The translations under genes and the position numbers were made by a program. Source: Thermopolyspora sp044507605 (GTDB lineage Bacteria > Actinomycetota > Actinomycetes > Streptosporangiales > Streptosporangiaceae). From it: a stretch of 64,000 nt of DNA. Numbering within the stretch: the stretch's first letter is position 1; each line of letters opens with the position of its first letter. A model generated the notes under the pieces. The model saw nothing but the letters and a program-made list of their open reading frames with translations. It was not told the DNA's origin and did no database searches. Below, in pieces: positions 39,971-49,489 of this stretch. The DNA lies in the NCBI GenBank assembly GCA_044507605.1, contig JBIQJI010000027.1, forward strand, positions 1 to 64,000, read 5' to 3'.

Positions 39971-40134
39971 GCCGCCCGTGGACCGAGCAGCCCGTGGATT
40001 GAGCCGCCCGGGCCGGCCCGTCAGGGGCGCCGGAAAAAGGGGACCGGACACCGCCCGGCACGGGGTGTAGTGTGTCTGGGACGCTGGGTGCGGACCCCGG
40101 GCCGGCGTCTCCCCGACCCTGCTGGAGGTCCTGG

Positions 40135-40470
40135 ATGGAGCAGTACCCCGAGTGCACGTCCCTGCATCTCGACGGCGAGATCGACGCCTGCGTCGCCCCT
40201 CGTCTCCGCGAGTGTCTGGCGCGCGTCTGGGCACGCACCTCCTCGCCCTGTGTGATCATCGACTTGAGCCGGGTGACGTTCTGCGACGCCTCGGGGGTTT
40301 CGGCGCTGCTGTTCGCCAAGAAGAGCATGGCGCTGGCCGGTCGGCGGCTGATCCTCACCGGCATCAGCAGGAAGGTCGGCCGGGTGCTGTGCGCCACCGG
40401 CGCGATCGACTCGTTCGAGATCCAGCAGAGCGTCGAGCACGTGCTCGCCGAGCTGGCCGGCCGGGGCTGA
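40135..40470 (+). CDS. STAS-domain anti-anti-sigma factor
   Basis: The 111-residue SpoIIAA/RsbV-like protein has LHLDGEIDACVAPRLRECL, VIIDLSRVTFCDASGVSALL and RVLCATGAIDSFEI. The Ser in DASGVSAL is the residue normally phosphorylated by the partner kinase; when unphosphorylated the protein sequesters the kinase and frees a sigma factor. The ATG at 40135 has GGAGG six bases upstream. No anti-sigma kinase gene is adjacent, so its partner is elsewhere. It is followed 13 bp later by the reductase gene, possibly by read-through only. Confidence 0.9.
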   Translation: MEQYPECTSLHLDGEIDACVAPRLRECLARVWARTSSPCVIIDLSRVTFCDASGVSALLFAKKSMALAGRRLILTGISRKVGRVLCATGAIDSFEIQQSVEHVLAELAGRG

Positions 40471-40483
40471 CGGAGGGCGCGGG

Positions 40484-41158
40484 GTGGCTGACCGGCCGTA
40501 CGTTCTGCTGAGCTGCGCCATGTCGCTCGACGGCCGCATCGACGACAACGGCCCGCAGCGGCTGCTGCTGTCGAACGACGCCGACTTCGACCGGGTCGAC
40601 GCCGAGCGGGCCGGCTGCGACGCGATCATGGTGGGGGCCGCGACGATCCGCCGCGACGATCCGCGCCTGCTCATCAGGTCGGCCGAGCGGCGGCGCGACC
40701 GGGTCGCCCGGGGCCTGCCGCCCGACCCGATCAAGGTGACGGTGACGACGAGCGGCGATCTGCCCGCAGGCAGCCGGTTCTTCACCACCGGCGGGTCCGC
40801 CCGGCTGGTGTACGCCGCGTCGCCGGCCGTGGGGGGCCTGACGGCCGCGCTGGGCGCGCTGGCGACGGTCGCCGACGCGGGCGACCCGCCCGATCTGCGC
40901 GATGTGCTGGCCGACCTGGCGGCGCGCGGGGTCGGCCGCCTGATGGTCGAGGGCGGCGGTTCGCTGCACACCCAGTTCCTGAGCGGCGGGCTGGCCGACG
41001 AGCTGCAGCTCGCCGTGGCGCCGTTCTTCGTCGGCGACCCCACGGCCCCGGCGTTCGTGTCGGGCACGGGCCTGCCGACCGGCCGCATGCGTCTCGCCGA
41101 GGTCAGAGCGATCGGCGATGTCGCCTTACTCCGCTATTTTCCGGCACGGCACGACTGA
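40484..41158 (+). CDS. RibD C-terminal-domain-like reductase
   Basis: This 224-residue dihydrofolate-reductase-like protein matches the RibD reductase domain: VLLSCAMSLDGRIDD, DAIMVGAATIRRDDPRLL, VGRLMVEGGGSLHTQFLSGG and DELQLAVAPFFVGDP. Enzymes of this type reduce the ribose of a pyrimidine intermediate with NADPH in riboflavin or deazaflavin-like pathways. GTG at 40484 with GGAGGG upstream. The matching deaminase is a separate gene 34 bp downstream, so together they resemble a split RibD. The rest of the rib operon is absent, so it may serve a specialised pathway rather than primary riboflavin synthesis. Confidence 0.87.
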   Translation: MADRPYVLLSCAMSLDGRIDDNGPQRLLLSNDADFDRVDAERAGCDAIMVGAATIRRDDPRLLIRSAERRRDRVARGLPPDPIKVTVTTSGDLPAGSRFFTTGGSARLVYAASPAVGGLTAALGALATVADAGDPPDLRDVLADLAARGVGRLMVEGGGSLHTQFLSGGLADELQLAVAPFFVGDPTAPAFVSGTGLPTGRMRLAEVRAIGDVALLRYFPARHD

Positions 41159-41192
41159 CCACCCTCTCCCGATTTCTGGCTGACGCTGACAC

Positions 41193-41672
41193 ATGGACGA
41201 TCGTCACTGGCTGCGGGTCGCCTGCGACCTGGCCCACCTGTGCCCCCCGTCGAGCGCCGCGCTGTCCGTGGGCGCCCTCATCGTCTCCGCGGACGGCGGG
41301 GAGATGTCCCGGGGCCATTCCCGCGAGAACGACCCGCACGAGCACGCCGAGGAGGCCGCGCTGGCGAAGGTCGACCCGCGCGACCAGCGGCTGGCGGGCG
41401 CCACGCTCTACACCAGCGTCGAGCCGTGCAGCACGCGCCGCTCGCGCCCGGTCACCTGCACCGAGCTGATCTTGACGAGCGGCATCGGGCGCGTGGTGTT
41501 CGCCTGGCGCGAGCCGCCGGTGTTCGCCGAGTGCACCGGCGCCGACGACCTGCGGGCCGCCGGCGTCACGGTGCTGGAGCTCCCCGAGCTCGCCGGCGCG
41601 GCCGCGGTCCCCAACGCCCACCTCCTGGCCGCACGCGGCGCCCCGCCCGGCCAGGAGCCGCCCCGGGAGTAA
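41193..41672 (+). CDS. RibD-type cytidine/pyrimidine deaminase
   Basis: The 159-residue zinc deaminase has the active-site motif EHAEEAAL (His ligand and catalytic Glu) and SVEPCSTRRSRPVTC (two Cys ligands), plus ALSVGALIVSADGG. The PC-x8-C zinc spacing is as in RibD/deoxycytidylate-type deaminases. It would deaminate a pyrimidine substrate. Paired with the preceding reductase it reproduces both RibD activities in two proteins. The ATG at 41193 lacks a clear ribosome binding site, so the exact start is less certain. Confidence 0.85.
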   Translation: MDDRHWLRVACDLAHLCPPSSAALSVGALIVSADGGEMSRGHSRENDPHEHAEEAALAKVDPRDQRLAGATLYTSVEPCSTRRSRPVTCTELILTSGIGRVVFAWREPPVFAECTGADDLRAAGVTVLELPELAGAAAVPNAHLLAARGAPPGQEPPRE

Positions 41673-41713
41673 GGCGCCCCCGGAGTAACGGGCCCCGGGC
41701 GTGCGGGGGCGCC
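41673..41713. terminator. Bidirectional terminator hairpin between convergent genes
   Basis: A perfect 9-bp stem (GGCGCCCCC at 41673-41681, GGGGGCGCC at 41705-41713) lies right after the deaminase stop and just beyond the isomerase stop (41731). It probably ends transcription from both sides. Confidence 0.6.
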
Positions 41714-41730
41714 GGTGCGGCGCAGCGGTG

Positions 41731-42789
<1,059 letters not shown>

Positions 42790-42799
42790 CGCGCCTCCT

Positions 42800-44008
42800 T
42801 CAGTGAGTCTCGTCGTCGCTCTCGTCCACCGCGGTCCAGCGGCTGTCGCCGGCGGCGCTCCGCTCGACCGCCGCGAGCACCTTCTGCACCCGCAGCCCGT
42901 CGGCGAACGACGGGGACGGGGCGATGCCCTCGGCGATCGCCGCGAGGAAGTCCCACACCTCGTGGGTGAAGGTGTGGTCGTATCCCAGGCCGTGTCCGGG
43001 CGGCCACCAGGCCCCTGCGTACGGGTGGCCGGGCTCGGTGACGAGGATGCGCCGGAAACCGGCCTCCTCGGCGGGCTGGGTGTGGTCGTAGAACCAGAGC
43101 TCGTTCATGGCCTCGAAGTCGAAGGCGAGGCTGCCGAGGGAGCCGTTGACCTCGATCCGCAGGGCGTTCCTGCGCCCGGTGGCGAACCTCGTGGCCTCGA
43201 ACGACGCGAGCGCCCCGTTGGTGAGCCGCCCGATGAACAGCGCGGCGTCGTCGACGGTGACCGGGCCGGTGGCGCCGCCGGACGGGCCGCCTTGGGCGGC
43301 GAGCCCGGCCGAGCCCTCGGCCAGCGGACGTTCCCGCACGAACGTCTCGGTGAGCGCCGACACGCCCGTCAGCAGCTCGCCGGTGATGAACTGGGCCGTG
43401 TCGACGATGTGGGCGCCGATGTCGCCGAGCGCGCCCGAACCGGCCTTGTCGCGCTGGAGCCGCCACACCAGCGGGAACTCGGGGTCGACGATCCAGTCCT
43501 GCAGATACTGCGCCCGCACGTGCCGCAGCACGCCGAGCCGCCCCTCGGCGACGAGCCGCCTGGCGAACGCCACCGCCGGCACCCGCCGGTAGTTGAAGGC
43601 GACCATGGCGCGCACGCCCCGCTCGGCGGCCCGCTCGGCCGCCTCGGCCATCGCCGCGGCCTCGGCGACCGTGTTGGCCAGCGGTTTCTCGCACAGCACG
43701 TGCTTGCCGGCGGCCAGCGCCTCGACGGCGATCTCGGCGTGCATGTCGCCCGGCGTGCAGATGTCGACGATGTCGACGTCGTCGCGGGCTATCAGCCTGC
43801 GCCAGTCGGTCTCGGCGGCGGCCCAGCCGAGCCGTGCCGCCGCGTCGGAGACGGCCTGTTCGGAGCGGCCGCACAGCGCCACCATCGACGGTCGCACCGG
43901 CAGGTCGAAGAACGCCGAGACGTTCCGCCACGCCTGCGAGTGCGTCCGCCCCATGAAGGCGTATCCGACCATGCCCACGCCGAGAGCGGCCGGTTCGTCA
44001 GTCCCCAC
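42800..44008 (-). CDS. Gfo/Idh/MocA-family NAD(P)-dependent sugar oxidoreductase
   Basis: The 402-residue protein has the Rossmann motif VGMVGYAFMGRTHSQAW, the family signature CEKPLANTVAEA (EKP), VAFNYRRVPAV and the substrate-site motif LGDIGAHIVDTAQF (Asp-x3-His). Such enzymes oxidise sugars, glycosides or inositols at a ring hydroxyl. GTG at 44008, with AAGGGGG a short distance upstream. It lies 10 bp after the binding-protein gene, so it should process the imported sugar. Similar pairs with a TIM-barrel isomerase are known from inositol, levoglucosan and 3-keto-glycoside catabolism; the substrate here is unknown. Confidence 0.9.
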   Translation of the reverse strand: MGTDEPAALGVGMVGYAFMGRTHSQAWRNVSAFFDLPVRPSMVALCGRSEQAVSDAAARLGWAAAETDWRRLIARDDVDIVDICTPGDMHAEIAVEALAAGKHVLCEKPLANTVAEAAAMAEAAERAAERGVRAMVAFNYRRVPAVAFARRLVAEGRLGVLRHVRAQYLQDWIVDPEFPLVWRLQRDKAGSGALGDIGAHIVDTAQFITGELLTGVSALTETFVRERPLAEGSAGLAAQGGPSGGATGPVTVDDAALFIGRLTNGALASFEATRFATGRRNALRIEVNGSLGSLAFDFEAMNELWFYDHTQPAEEAGFRRILVTEPGHPYAGAWWPPGHGLGYDHTFTHEVWDFLAAIAEGIAPSPSFADGLRVQKVLAAVERSAAGDSRWTAVDESDDETH

Positions 44009-44018
44009 ACATCCCCCT

Positions 44019-45086
44019 TTAAGATTCGAAGCCCAGCGGCAGGTACTGCTGGACGTTGTCCTTGGTGACCGTCCCGGAGGCCAGCGTGATCGACGCCGGC
44101 ACCTCCCGCTCGACCAGGTCGGCCATGCCTTTGCCCTGCCCGATGAGGCGGGCGAGACGCACCGCCGACCCGGCCATGGTCGGGCTGTAGGTCACCGTGG
44201 CCTGCAGCACGCTCGTGCCCGACTCGATCTCGCGCATCGCGTTCGCCGAGCCGGCGCCGCCCACCATGAAGAACTCGTCGCGGCCGGCCTCCTTGATGGC
44301 CGCCAGCACCCCGACGCCCTGGTCGTCGTCGTGGTTCCACATGGCGTCGATCTTCTTGTGGGCCTGCAGCAGGTTGGTGGCCACCTCGTTGCCCGACTCG
44401 ACGGTGAACTGGGCGTCCTGCTGGTCGGTGACGCTGAAGCCGTACGTTTTGAGCGCGTCGGCGAAGCCCTTGCTGCGGTCCTGGGTCAGCGGCAGCGTCG
44501 CGATGCCCTGCAGCTCGACGATGACGGGGTCGGAGACGCCCTTGTCCTTGAGCCGCTTGCCGATGTAATGGCCGGCGGCGACGCCCATGCCGTAGTTGTC
44601 GCCGCCGATCCAGGTGCGGTACGACAGCTTGTCGGGGAAGACGCGGTCCAGGTTGACCACCGGGATGCCGGCGTCCATGACCCGGCGGGCCGCCTGGTTG
44701 AGCTGCTGGCCGTCGTTGGGCAGCACGACCAGCACGTCCACCTTCTGCTGGATCAGCGACTCGACGGCGGAGATCTGCTGGTTGATGTCGTTGGTCGGCT
44801 CGACCGGCGTGAACGTCACGTCGGAGTACTTCTTGGCCTCCGCCTCGGCGTTCTTGGCGATGGCCGCGATCCAGCCGTGGTCGGCGGCCGGGGCGGAGAA
44901 GCCGATGGTGACCGGCTTGCCGGGCTTGTCGTTGTCGGTGACCACCGTCGGCTGCTGCTGGGCCGGTGCGCTGCTCGACGAGGCCGACGGCTCGTTGCTG
45001 GTGCAGGCGCTGATGAGGGCGCCGGCGCCGGCCACCGCCCCGGTGAGGATGAAGCCACGTCGGGCGAGGCCGTCCTGACGGGTCAT
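44019..45086 (-). CDS. Sugar ABC transporter substrate-binding lipoprotein
   Basis: The 355-residue RbsB-like (Peripla_BP_4) protein binds a monosaccharide or cyclitol outside the cell. Residues 1-28 carry an RR-containing signal (LARRGFILTGAVAGAGALISAC) with a lipobox ending at Cys28, then a Ser-rich linker. The fold is visible in VTIGFSAPAADHGWIAAIAK, VDVLVVLPNDGQQLNQAARR, GIPVVNLDRVFPD and MWNHDDDQGVGVLAAI. ATG at 45086 with AAGGAGAAGG two bases upstream. The twin arginine hints at Tat export, as is common for actinobacterial sugar-binding lipoproteins. Confidence 0.92.
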   Translation of the reverse strand: MTRQDGLARRGFILTGAVAGAGALISACTSNEPSASSSSAPAQQQPTVVTDNDKPGKPVTIGFSAPAADHGWIAAIAKNAEAEAKKYSDVTFTPVEPTNDINQQISAVESLIQQKVDVLVVLPNDGQQLNQAARRVMDAGIPVVNLDRVFPDKLSYRTWIGGDNYGMGVAAGHYIGKRLKDKGVSDPVIVELQGIATLPLTQDRSKGFADALKTYGFSVTDQQDAQFTVESGNEVATNLLQAHKKIDAMWNHDDDQGVGVLAAIKEAGRDEFFMVGGAGSANAMREIESGTSVLQATVTYSPTMAGSAVRLARLIGQGKGMADLVEREVPASITLASGTVTKDNVQQYLPLGFES

Positions 45087-45124
45087 GTCCTTCTCCTTGC
45101 TGCGTACGAGAAACGGGGGGTCTG

Positions 45125-46186
45125 TCAGGTGCGTGTCGTGAGGCCGCGCCGCTGAAGCAGCACCGCGACGACGATGATCAGGCCTTTCGCGATGAGCTGG
45201 TCGCTGGTGTCGAGGCCGTTGAGGATGAACAGGTTGGTGATGACGGTGAAGATGAGCAGGCCGAGAATCGATCCGATGATCGTGCCCCGGCCGCCGGTGA
45301 GCAGGGTGCCCCCGATGATCACCGCGGCGATCGCGTCCAGCTCGTAGAGGTCGCCGTGGGTGCTGGAGCCCGTGGTGGTGCGGGCCATGATGATGATCGC
45401 GGCGATGCCGCAGCACAGCCCCGACAGGGCGTAGAGCAGCATCGTGTGCCGGCGCACGTCGATGCCGGCCAGCCGGGCCGCCTCCGCGTTGCCGCCGACC
45501 GCGTACGTGCGCCGGCCGAACGTCGTGCGGTTGAGCACCACCCAGCCGATCACCACCACCAGGGCGAAGATGTAGACCAGCAGCGGCAGGCCCAGCACCC
45601 GCGTGGTCGACAGGTCGACCAGGGCGCTGTTCTCGGGCCGGATCAGCTGGGTCTTGCGGTCCGAGATGCGCTGGGCCAGGCCGCGGGCCGCCACCAGCAT
45701 GGCCAGGGTGGCGATGAAGGGCACGATGCGGCCGTACGCCACCAGGCAGCCGTTGACCAGTCCGGCCCCGGTGCCGACGAGGATCGCGCAGAGCGCCATC
45801 ATGGCCGGCCCGTACTCCTGGGTCGCGACCGTGGTCGCCCACACCGAGGCCAGCGCCATGACCGCGCCCACCGACAGGTCGATGCCGCCTCCGATGATGA
45901 CGAAGGTGGCGCCGACGGTGATGACGCCGATCGTGGCGGCCAGCGACAGGATGGTCACCAGGTTGGCGGACGTGGCGAAGGTGTCGGGCCGGGTCACCAC
46001 GCCGATCAGGGCCAGCAGCACCAGCGCCGCCACCAGCCCCATGTGCGGGGCCCGCATCAGGCCGCGGAGCGACGGCCACAGGCCCGGCCCCGCCCCGGCC
46101 GCCCGCCCTTCGTCCGGGTGGGCTTCGTCGGGGTGTGCTTCGTCGGAGTTCGTCTCGTTCGCCCGGGTCGCGTTCGCCTCAGTCAT
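45125..46186 (-). CDS. Sugar ABC transporter permease (RbsC-like)
   Basis: The 353-residue inner-membrane permease of the BPD_transp_2 family forms the channel of the ribose/xylose-type importer. An acidic N-terminus with a short repeat (DEAHPDEAHPDE) precedes about nine helices, including MGLVAALVLLALIGVV, GATFVIIGGGIDLSVGAVMA (family signature), GGNAEAARLAGIDVRRH and GGTLLTGGRGTIIGSILG. The ATG at 46186 overlaps the ATPase stop by 8 bp and has GAGGAG five bases upstream; an in-frame earlier start at 46207 is inside the ATPase gene without a binding site. Confidence 0.92.
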   Translation of the reverse strand: MTEANATRANETNSDEAHPDEAHPDEGRAAGAGPGLWPSLRGLMRAPHMGLVAALVLLALIGVVTRPDTFATSANLVTILSLAATIGVITVGATFVIIGGGIDLSVGAVMALASVWATTVATQEYGPAMMALCAILVGTGAGLVNGCLVAYGRIVPFIATLAMLVAARGLAQRISDRKTQLIRPENSALVDLSTTRVLGLPLLVYIFALVVVIGWVVLNRTTFGRRTYAVGGNAEAARLAGIDVRRHTMLLYALSGLCCGIAAIIIMARTTTGSSTHGDLYELDAIAAVIIGGTLLTGGRGTIIGSILGLLIFTVITNLFILNGLDTSDQLIAKGLIIVVAVLLQRRGLTTRT

Positions 46187-47726
46187 CGGCGCTCCTCGGC
46201 AGGTCATCGGGGGTGTGGCCGGCGGGCGGGCCCGCCATCACGAGGTCGAGCACGGCATGCTCGTCGAGATCACCGGCCGGGGCCTGGTGGACGACCCGGC
46301 CCTCGCGAATCACCACGACACGGTCCGCGAGGCCGAGCACCTCGGGCACTTCGCTCGACACCAGCAGCACGCCCACGCCGCTGTCGGCGAGCCGCCGCAC
46401 CACCGCGTACAGCTCGGCGCGAGCGCCCACGTCGACCCCGCGGGTGGGCTCGTCGAGCAGCAGCAGTTTGGGGGCGACGGCCAGCCAGCGGGCCAGCACC
46501 GCCTTCTGCTGGTTGCCGCCCGACAGGGTGCGGACCGGCCGGCGCGGGTCGGGCGGCCGGATGTCCAGGGCGCTCACCAGGTCGCTCGCCGTGGCCAGCT
46601 CGGCCCGGCGGTCCAGCCAGCCGAACCTGGCCGGCAGCCTGGCCAGGGCGATGTTCCCGGCCACCGACTCGTCCAGCAGCAGGGCCTGCGCCTTGCGCTC
46701 CTCCGGGGCCAGGCCCATGCCCCGGCGCACGGCCGCCGTCGTGCTGCCCGGCCGCACCGGCGCCCCCTCCAGCAGCACCCGGCCGGCCGAGGGGCGGCGC
46801 GCGCCGTACACCGTCTCGATGATCTCCGACCGGCCCGACCCGACCAGCCCGGCCAGCCCGACGATCTCCCCCGCGCGCACCGTGAACGACACGTCGGCGA
46901 AGCGGCCCGGCAGCGTCAGCCCCTCCACCCGCAGCACCTCGGGGGCGTCGGGGCGCGGCTCGGGGCGCGGCGGGAAGACGTACTCGACGGAGCGGCCGGT
47001 CATCAGCGACACGATCGCCGCGGTGGGCGTGTCGCGGGCCGGCAGGTTCTGGGCGACGGTGTGGCCGTCCTTGAGCACGGTGACCCGGTCGCCGATCTCA
47101 CGGATCTCCTCCAGCCGGTGCGAGATGTAGACGACGGCGACGCCCTGCTGGGTGAGCTCGCGAATGACGCGGAACAGGTTCGCCACCTCGTCGTGGGCGA
47201 GCGCCGCCGACGGCTCGTCCATGACGATGAGCCGGGCGTCGTGCGACAGCGCGCGGGCCATGCTGACCACCTGCTTGGCCGCCGGCGGCAGCGTGCCGAC
47301 CTCGGCGCCCGGCCGCAGCTCGCCGTGGCCCAGCCGGGCGAGCAGCTCGGCCGCGGCGCGGTGCAGCTCACGCCGCCGGGTGAAGCCGAACGACGCGCGC
47401 TCGTGGCCGAGGAAGATGTTCTCGGCGACGCTCAGCCCGTCCACCAGGTCCAGCTCCTGGTAGATCGTGGCGATGCCGGCGCGCATGGCGGCCGTCGGGT
47501 CGGCGAGGCGTGTGGGCCTGCCGTCGAGCAGCACCTCGCCGGCGTCGGGCTGGTGCGCCCCGGCCAGCACCTTGATCAGGGTGGACTTGCCGGCGCCGTT
47601 CTGCCCGAGCAGGCAGTGCACCTCTCCCGCCTCGACGGTGAGGTCGACGCCGTCGAGGGCGTGCACGCCGGGGAACCGTTTGACGATTCCGCGCATCTGG
47701 AGGAAGGCGTCCCGGTCGTCGGGCAT
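46179..47726 (-). CDS. Sugar ABC transporter ATPase with two nucleotide-binding domains (RbsA/XylG-like)
   Basis: The 515-residue ATPase powers the sugar importer. First domain: Walker A GQNGAGKSTLIKVLAG, LPPAAKQVVSMARAL in place of a strict signature, Walker B LIVMDEPSAALAHDE and VVYISHRLEEI. Second domain: degenerate Walker A GLVGSGRSEIIETVYG, signature LSGGNQQKAVLARWL and LLLDEPTRGVDVG. Such asymmetry is typical of RbsA proteins. ATG at 47726, with GGAG six or seven bases upstream, 24 bp after the ROK gene stop. Its stop lies inside the permease start region. Confidence 0.93.
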   Translation of the reverse strand: MPDDRDAFLQMRGIVKRFPGVHALDGVDLTVEAGEVHCLLGQNGAGKSTLIKVLAGAHQPDAGEVLLDGRPTRLADPTAAMRAGIATIYQELDLVDGLSVAENIFLGHERASFGFTRRRELHRAAAELLARLGHGELRPGAEVGTLPPAAKQVVSMARALSHDARLIVMDEPSAALAHDEVANLFRVIRELTQQGVAVVYISHRLEEIREIGDRVTVLKDGHTVAQNLPARDTPTAAIVSLMTGRSVEYVFPPRPEPRPDAPEVLRVEGLTLPGRFADVSFTVRAGEIVGLAGLVGSGRSEIIETVYGARRPSAGRVLLEGAPVRPGSTTAAVRRGMGLAPEERKAQALLLDESVAGNIALARLPARFGWLDRRAELATASDLVSALDIRPPDPRRPVRTLSGGNQQKAVLARWLAVAPKLLLLDEPTRGVDVGARAELYAVVRRLADSGVGVLLVSSEVPEVLGLADRVVVIREGRVVHQAPAGDLDEHAVLDLVMAGPPAGHTPDDLPRSADD

Positions 47727-47750
47727 GATCGGCTCCAGGGGGGGTGGTGA

Positions 47751-48959
47751 TCAGCCTGTCGTCGTGGGTGCGGTGTCGGCGAGGAGACGGTTGATGTTGT
47801 CGGGGGCGAGGAACTGCTCGATGGCGAGGATGCCGGCGCCCATGGCGGCGGCGTCGACGCCGACGCTGGTCGGCACGATCTCCAGCCGGCGGGTGGCCAG
47901 CGGCAGCGAACGGCGGTAGATGGCCTCCCTGATGCCGGCCAGCAGCTGGTCGTGGACCTTCGCCAGCACGCCGCCGATGACGATCACTTCGGGATTGAAG
48001 AAGTTGACCAGCCCGGCCAGCACCTCGCCGATCAGCCGGCCCGCCTCGCGGACCAGCCGCAGGGCCTGCGTGTTGCCGGCCTGCACCAGGGCGACCACGT
48101 CGGAGCCCGTCTCAGCGGCGAACCCGAGCTCGCCGAGCCGCCGCGCCAGCGCGCCGCCGCCGGCGACCGCCTCCAGACAGGCGCTGTTCCCGCAGCGGCA
48201 GCCGGCGTCGTCGTGGCCGCTCACCCGGATGTGCCCGATGTCGCCCGCGCTGCCCTGCGCGCCCCGGTGCAGCCGCCCGTCGGCCACGATGCCGCAGCCG
48301 ATGCCGGTGCCGACCTTGACGAACAGCAGGTACCGCGTGTCGGCGAACGCCGACCGCTGCTCGCCCAGGGCCATCACGTTGACGTCGTTGTCGACGTAGA
48401 CGGGCACCCCGAACCGGTCGGCGAAGAAGTCGGGGATGGGGTATTCGTTCCAGCCGGGCATGATCGGCGGGTTGTTGGGCCGGCCGGTGGCGAACTCGAC
48501 GGGCCCCGGCACGCCCATGCCGATCGCCTTGAGCGCCGACACCGGCCGGCCGGCCTCGCTCAGCAGGCGGCGCACGCGGTCGTCGACGTGGGCGAGCACG
48601 GTCTCGGGGCCGTCGTCGATGAGCAGGCGGTCCTCGCAGCACGACAGGGCCCGCCCGGCGATGTCGAGCAGCGTCACCCGGCAGTGCGTGGCGCCGAGGT
48701 CGACCCCGGCGACGGTGTTGTCGTCGGTGCGCAGGCTCAGCAGCCGGGGCGGGCGCCCGCCGGTCGACTCGCCGCCGTCGGTCTCGATGACGAGACGCCG
48801 GTCGATCAGCTCGTCGACCCGCTGCGACACCGTGGACCGGGCCAGCCCGGTGACCCGCGCGAGGTCGGACCGCGTGGTCGCCGACCCCGCGCCGATCAGG
48901 GTCAGCACGTCTCCCGGCGACCCCGGCAGGGCCCGATCATCTCCCGGCACTGGCGACAT
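47751..48959 (-). CDS. ROK-family transcriptional regulator
   Basis: The 402-residue regulator (NagC/XylR type) has an N-terminal winged helix (ATTRSDLARVTGLARSTVSQ) and a sugar-kinase-like ROK domain: VAGVDLGATHCRVTLLD, GMGVPGPVEF, VDNDVNVMALGE, VGTGIGCGIV and the zinc motif GHDDAGCRCGNSACLEAVAGG (His and Cys ligands). It heads a six-gene operon for uptake and oxidation of a sugar and is probably its repressor, released by that sugar. The ATG at 48959 lacks a ribosome binding site, but a good promoter places the transcript start at this codon. The open frame extends further upstream without family similarity. Confidence 0.9.
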   Translation of the reverse strand: MSPVPGDDRALPGSPGDVLTLIGAGSATTRSDLARVTGLARSTVSQRVDELIDRRLVIETDGGESTGGRPPRLLSLRTDDNTVAGVDLGATHCRVTLLDIAGRALSCCEDRLLIDDGPETVLAHVDDRVRRLLSEAGRPVSALKAIGMGVPGPVEFATGRPNNPPIMPGWNEYPIPDFFADRFGVPVYVDNDVNVMALGEQRSAFADTRYLLFVKVGTGIGCGIVADGRLHRGAQGSAGDIGHIRVSGHDDAGCRCGNSACLEAVAGGGALARRLGELGFAAETGSDVVALVQAGNTQALRLVREAGRLIGEVLAGLVNFFNPEVIVIGGVLAKVHDQLLAGIREAIYRRSLPLATRRLEIVPTSVGVDAAAMGAGILAIEQFLAPDNINRLLADTAPTTTG

Positions 48960-48965
48960 GCTGCG

Positions 48966-48994
48966 AACATAAGGGGGACTTTCACCGATGACAA
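48966..48994 (-). promoter_or_regulatory. Leaderless sigma70-type promoter of the ROK operon
   Basis: On the minus strand TTGTCA (48994-48989) and TATGTT (48971-48966) are 17 bp apart. The -10 ends six bases before the ATG at 48959, so transcription should begin at the start codon. This agrees with the lack of a ribosome binding site. Confidence 0.72.
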
Positions 48995-49072
48995 GACCTA
49001 ACTTCAAGGATCGGCGAACAAAGTCCCCGGTCTTGTGGTCACCCAGCCGGGAAATGGCCGGTCCCTTACCCG

Positions 49073-49114
49073 CAAAACGGCCCGCCCCCGGCAGATGTCC
49101 GGAGACGGGCCGTT
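49073..49114 (-). terminator. Intrinsic terminator after the small acidic gene
   Basis: A perfect 9-bp stem (AACGGCCCG at 49076-49084, CGGGCCGTT at 49106-49114), with an inner CCGG pair, is followed on the minus strand by TTTTGCG. It lies 24 bp past the stop at 49138 and supports transcription of that small gene. Confidence 0.68.
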
Positions 49115-49137
49115 GCGGCCGGTCGGCCTGGGAGCGG

Positions 49138-49443
49138 CTAGACGGGCCCCTCTCGCCCGGCCTGTGCTCGCGGGCGGCCCCGCCGATCACGCTTGTCACG
49201 CGGCCCGGCTTCGCGCGGCCCGGCCTGGAGGGGCCCGCCCGCGCACCGCTCGTCGCCCGGGTCGCCGTCGTCGTCGGCGCGGTCGTCGCAGGCGATGTCA
49301 CCGTCGCCGGCAGCGCCGACGTCGTCGTCGATCTCGTCATCGGGCAGGTCGTACCAGTGGATCTCCCCCGGATACACGGCCGGAGCGGCGGCCGTGTCGG
49401 CAGTGCCGGGGGTGTCGATGGCGTCCGCCAACTCCTGGCTCAT
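49138..49443 (-). CDS. Small acidic protein of unknown function
   Basis: The 101-residue protein has an acidic middle (LPDDEIDDDVGAAGDGDIACDD) and a basic, Arg/Gly-rich tail (RDKRDRRGRPRAQAGREG). The segment YPGEIHWYDLPDDE looks like the only ordered part. There is no membrane helix or known domain. The ATG at 49443 has no ribosome binding site, but TACTTT sits exactly at -12 to -7, so a leaderless mRNA is possible; an intrinsic terminator follows the stop. It lies 46 bp downstream of the metallo-beta-lactamase gene on the same strand. Biased composition leaves some doubt that it is a real gene. Confidence 0.5.
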   Translation of the reverse strand: MSQELADAIDTPGTADTAAAPAVYPGEIHWYDLPDDEIDDDVGAAGDGDIACDDRADDDGDPGDERCAGGPLQAGPREAGPRDKRDRRGRPRAQAGREGPV

Positions 49444-49489
49444 GCCAGCAAAGTACGCCGATCAGCTTCCGATTACCAGGTATTCCCTA

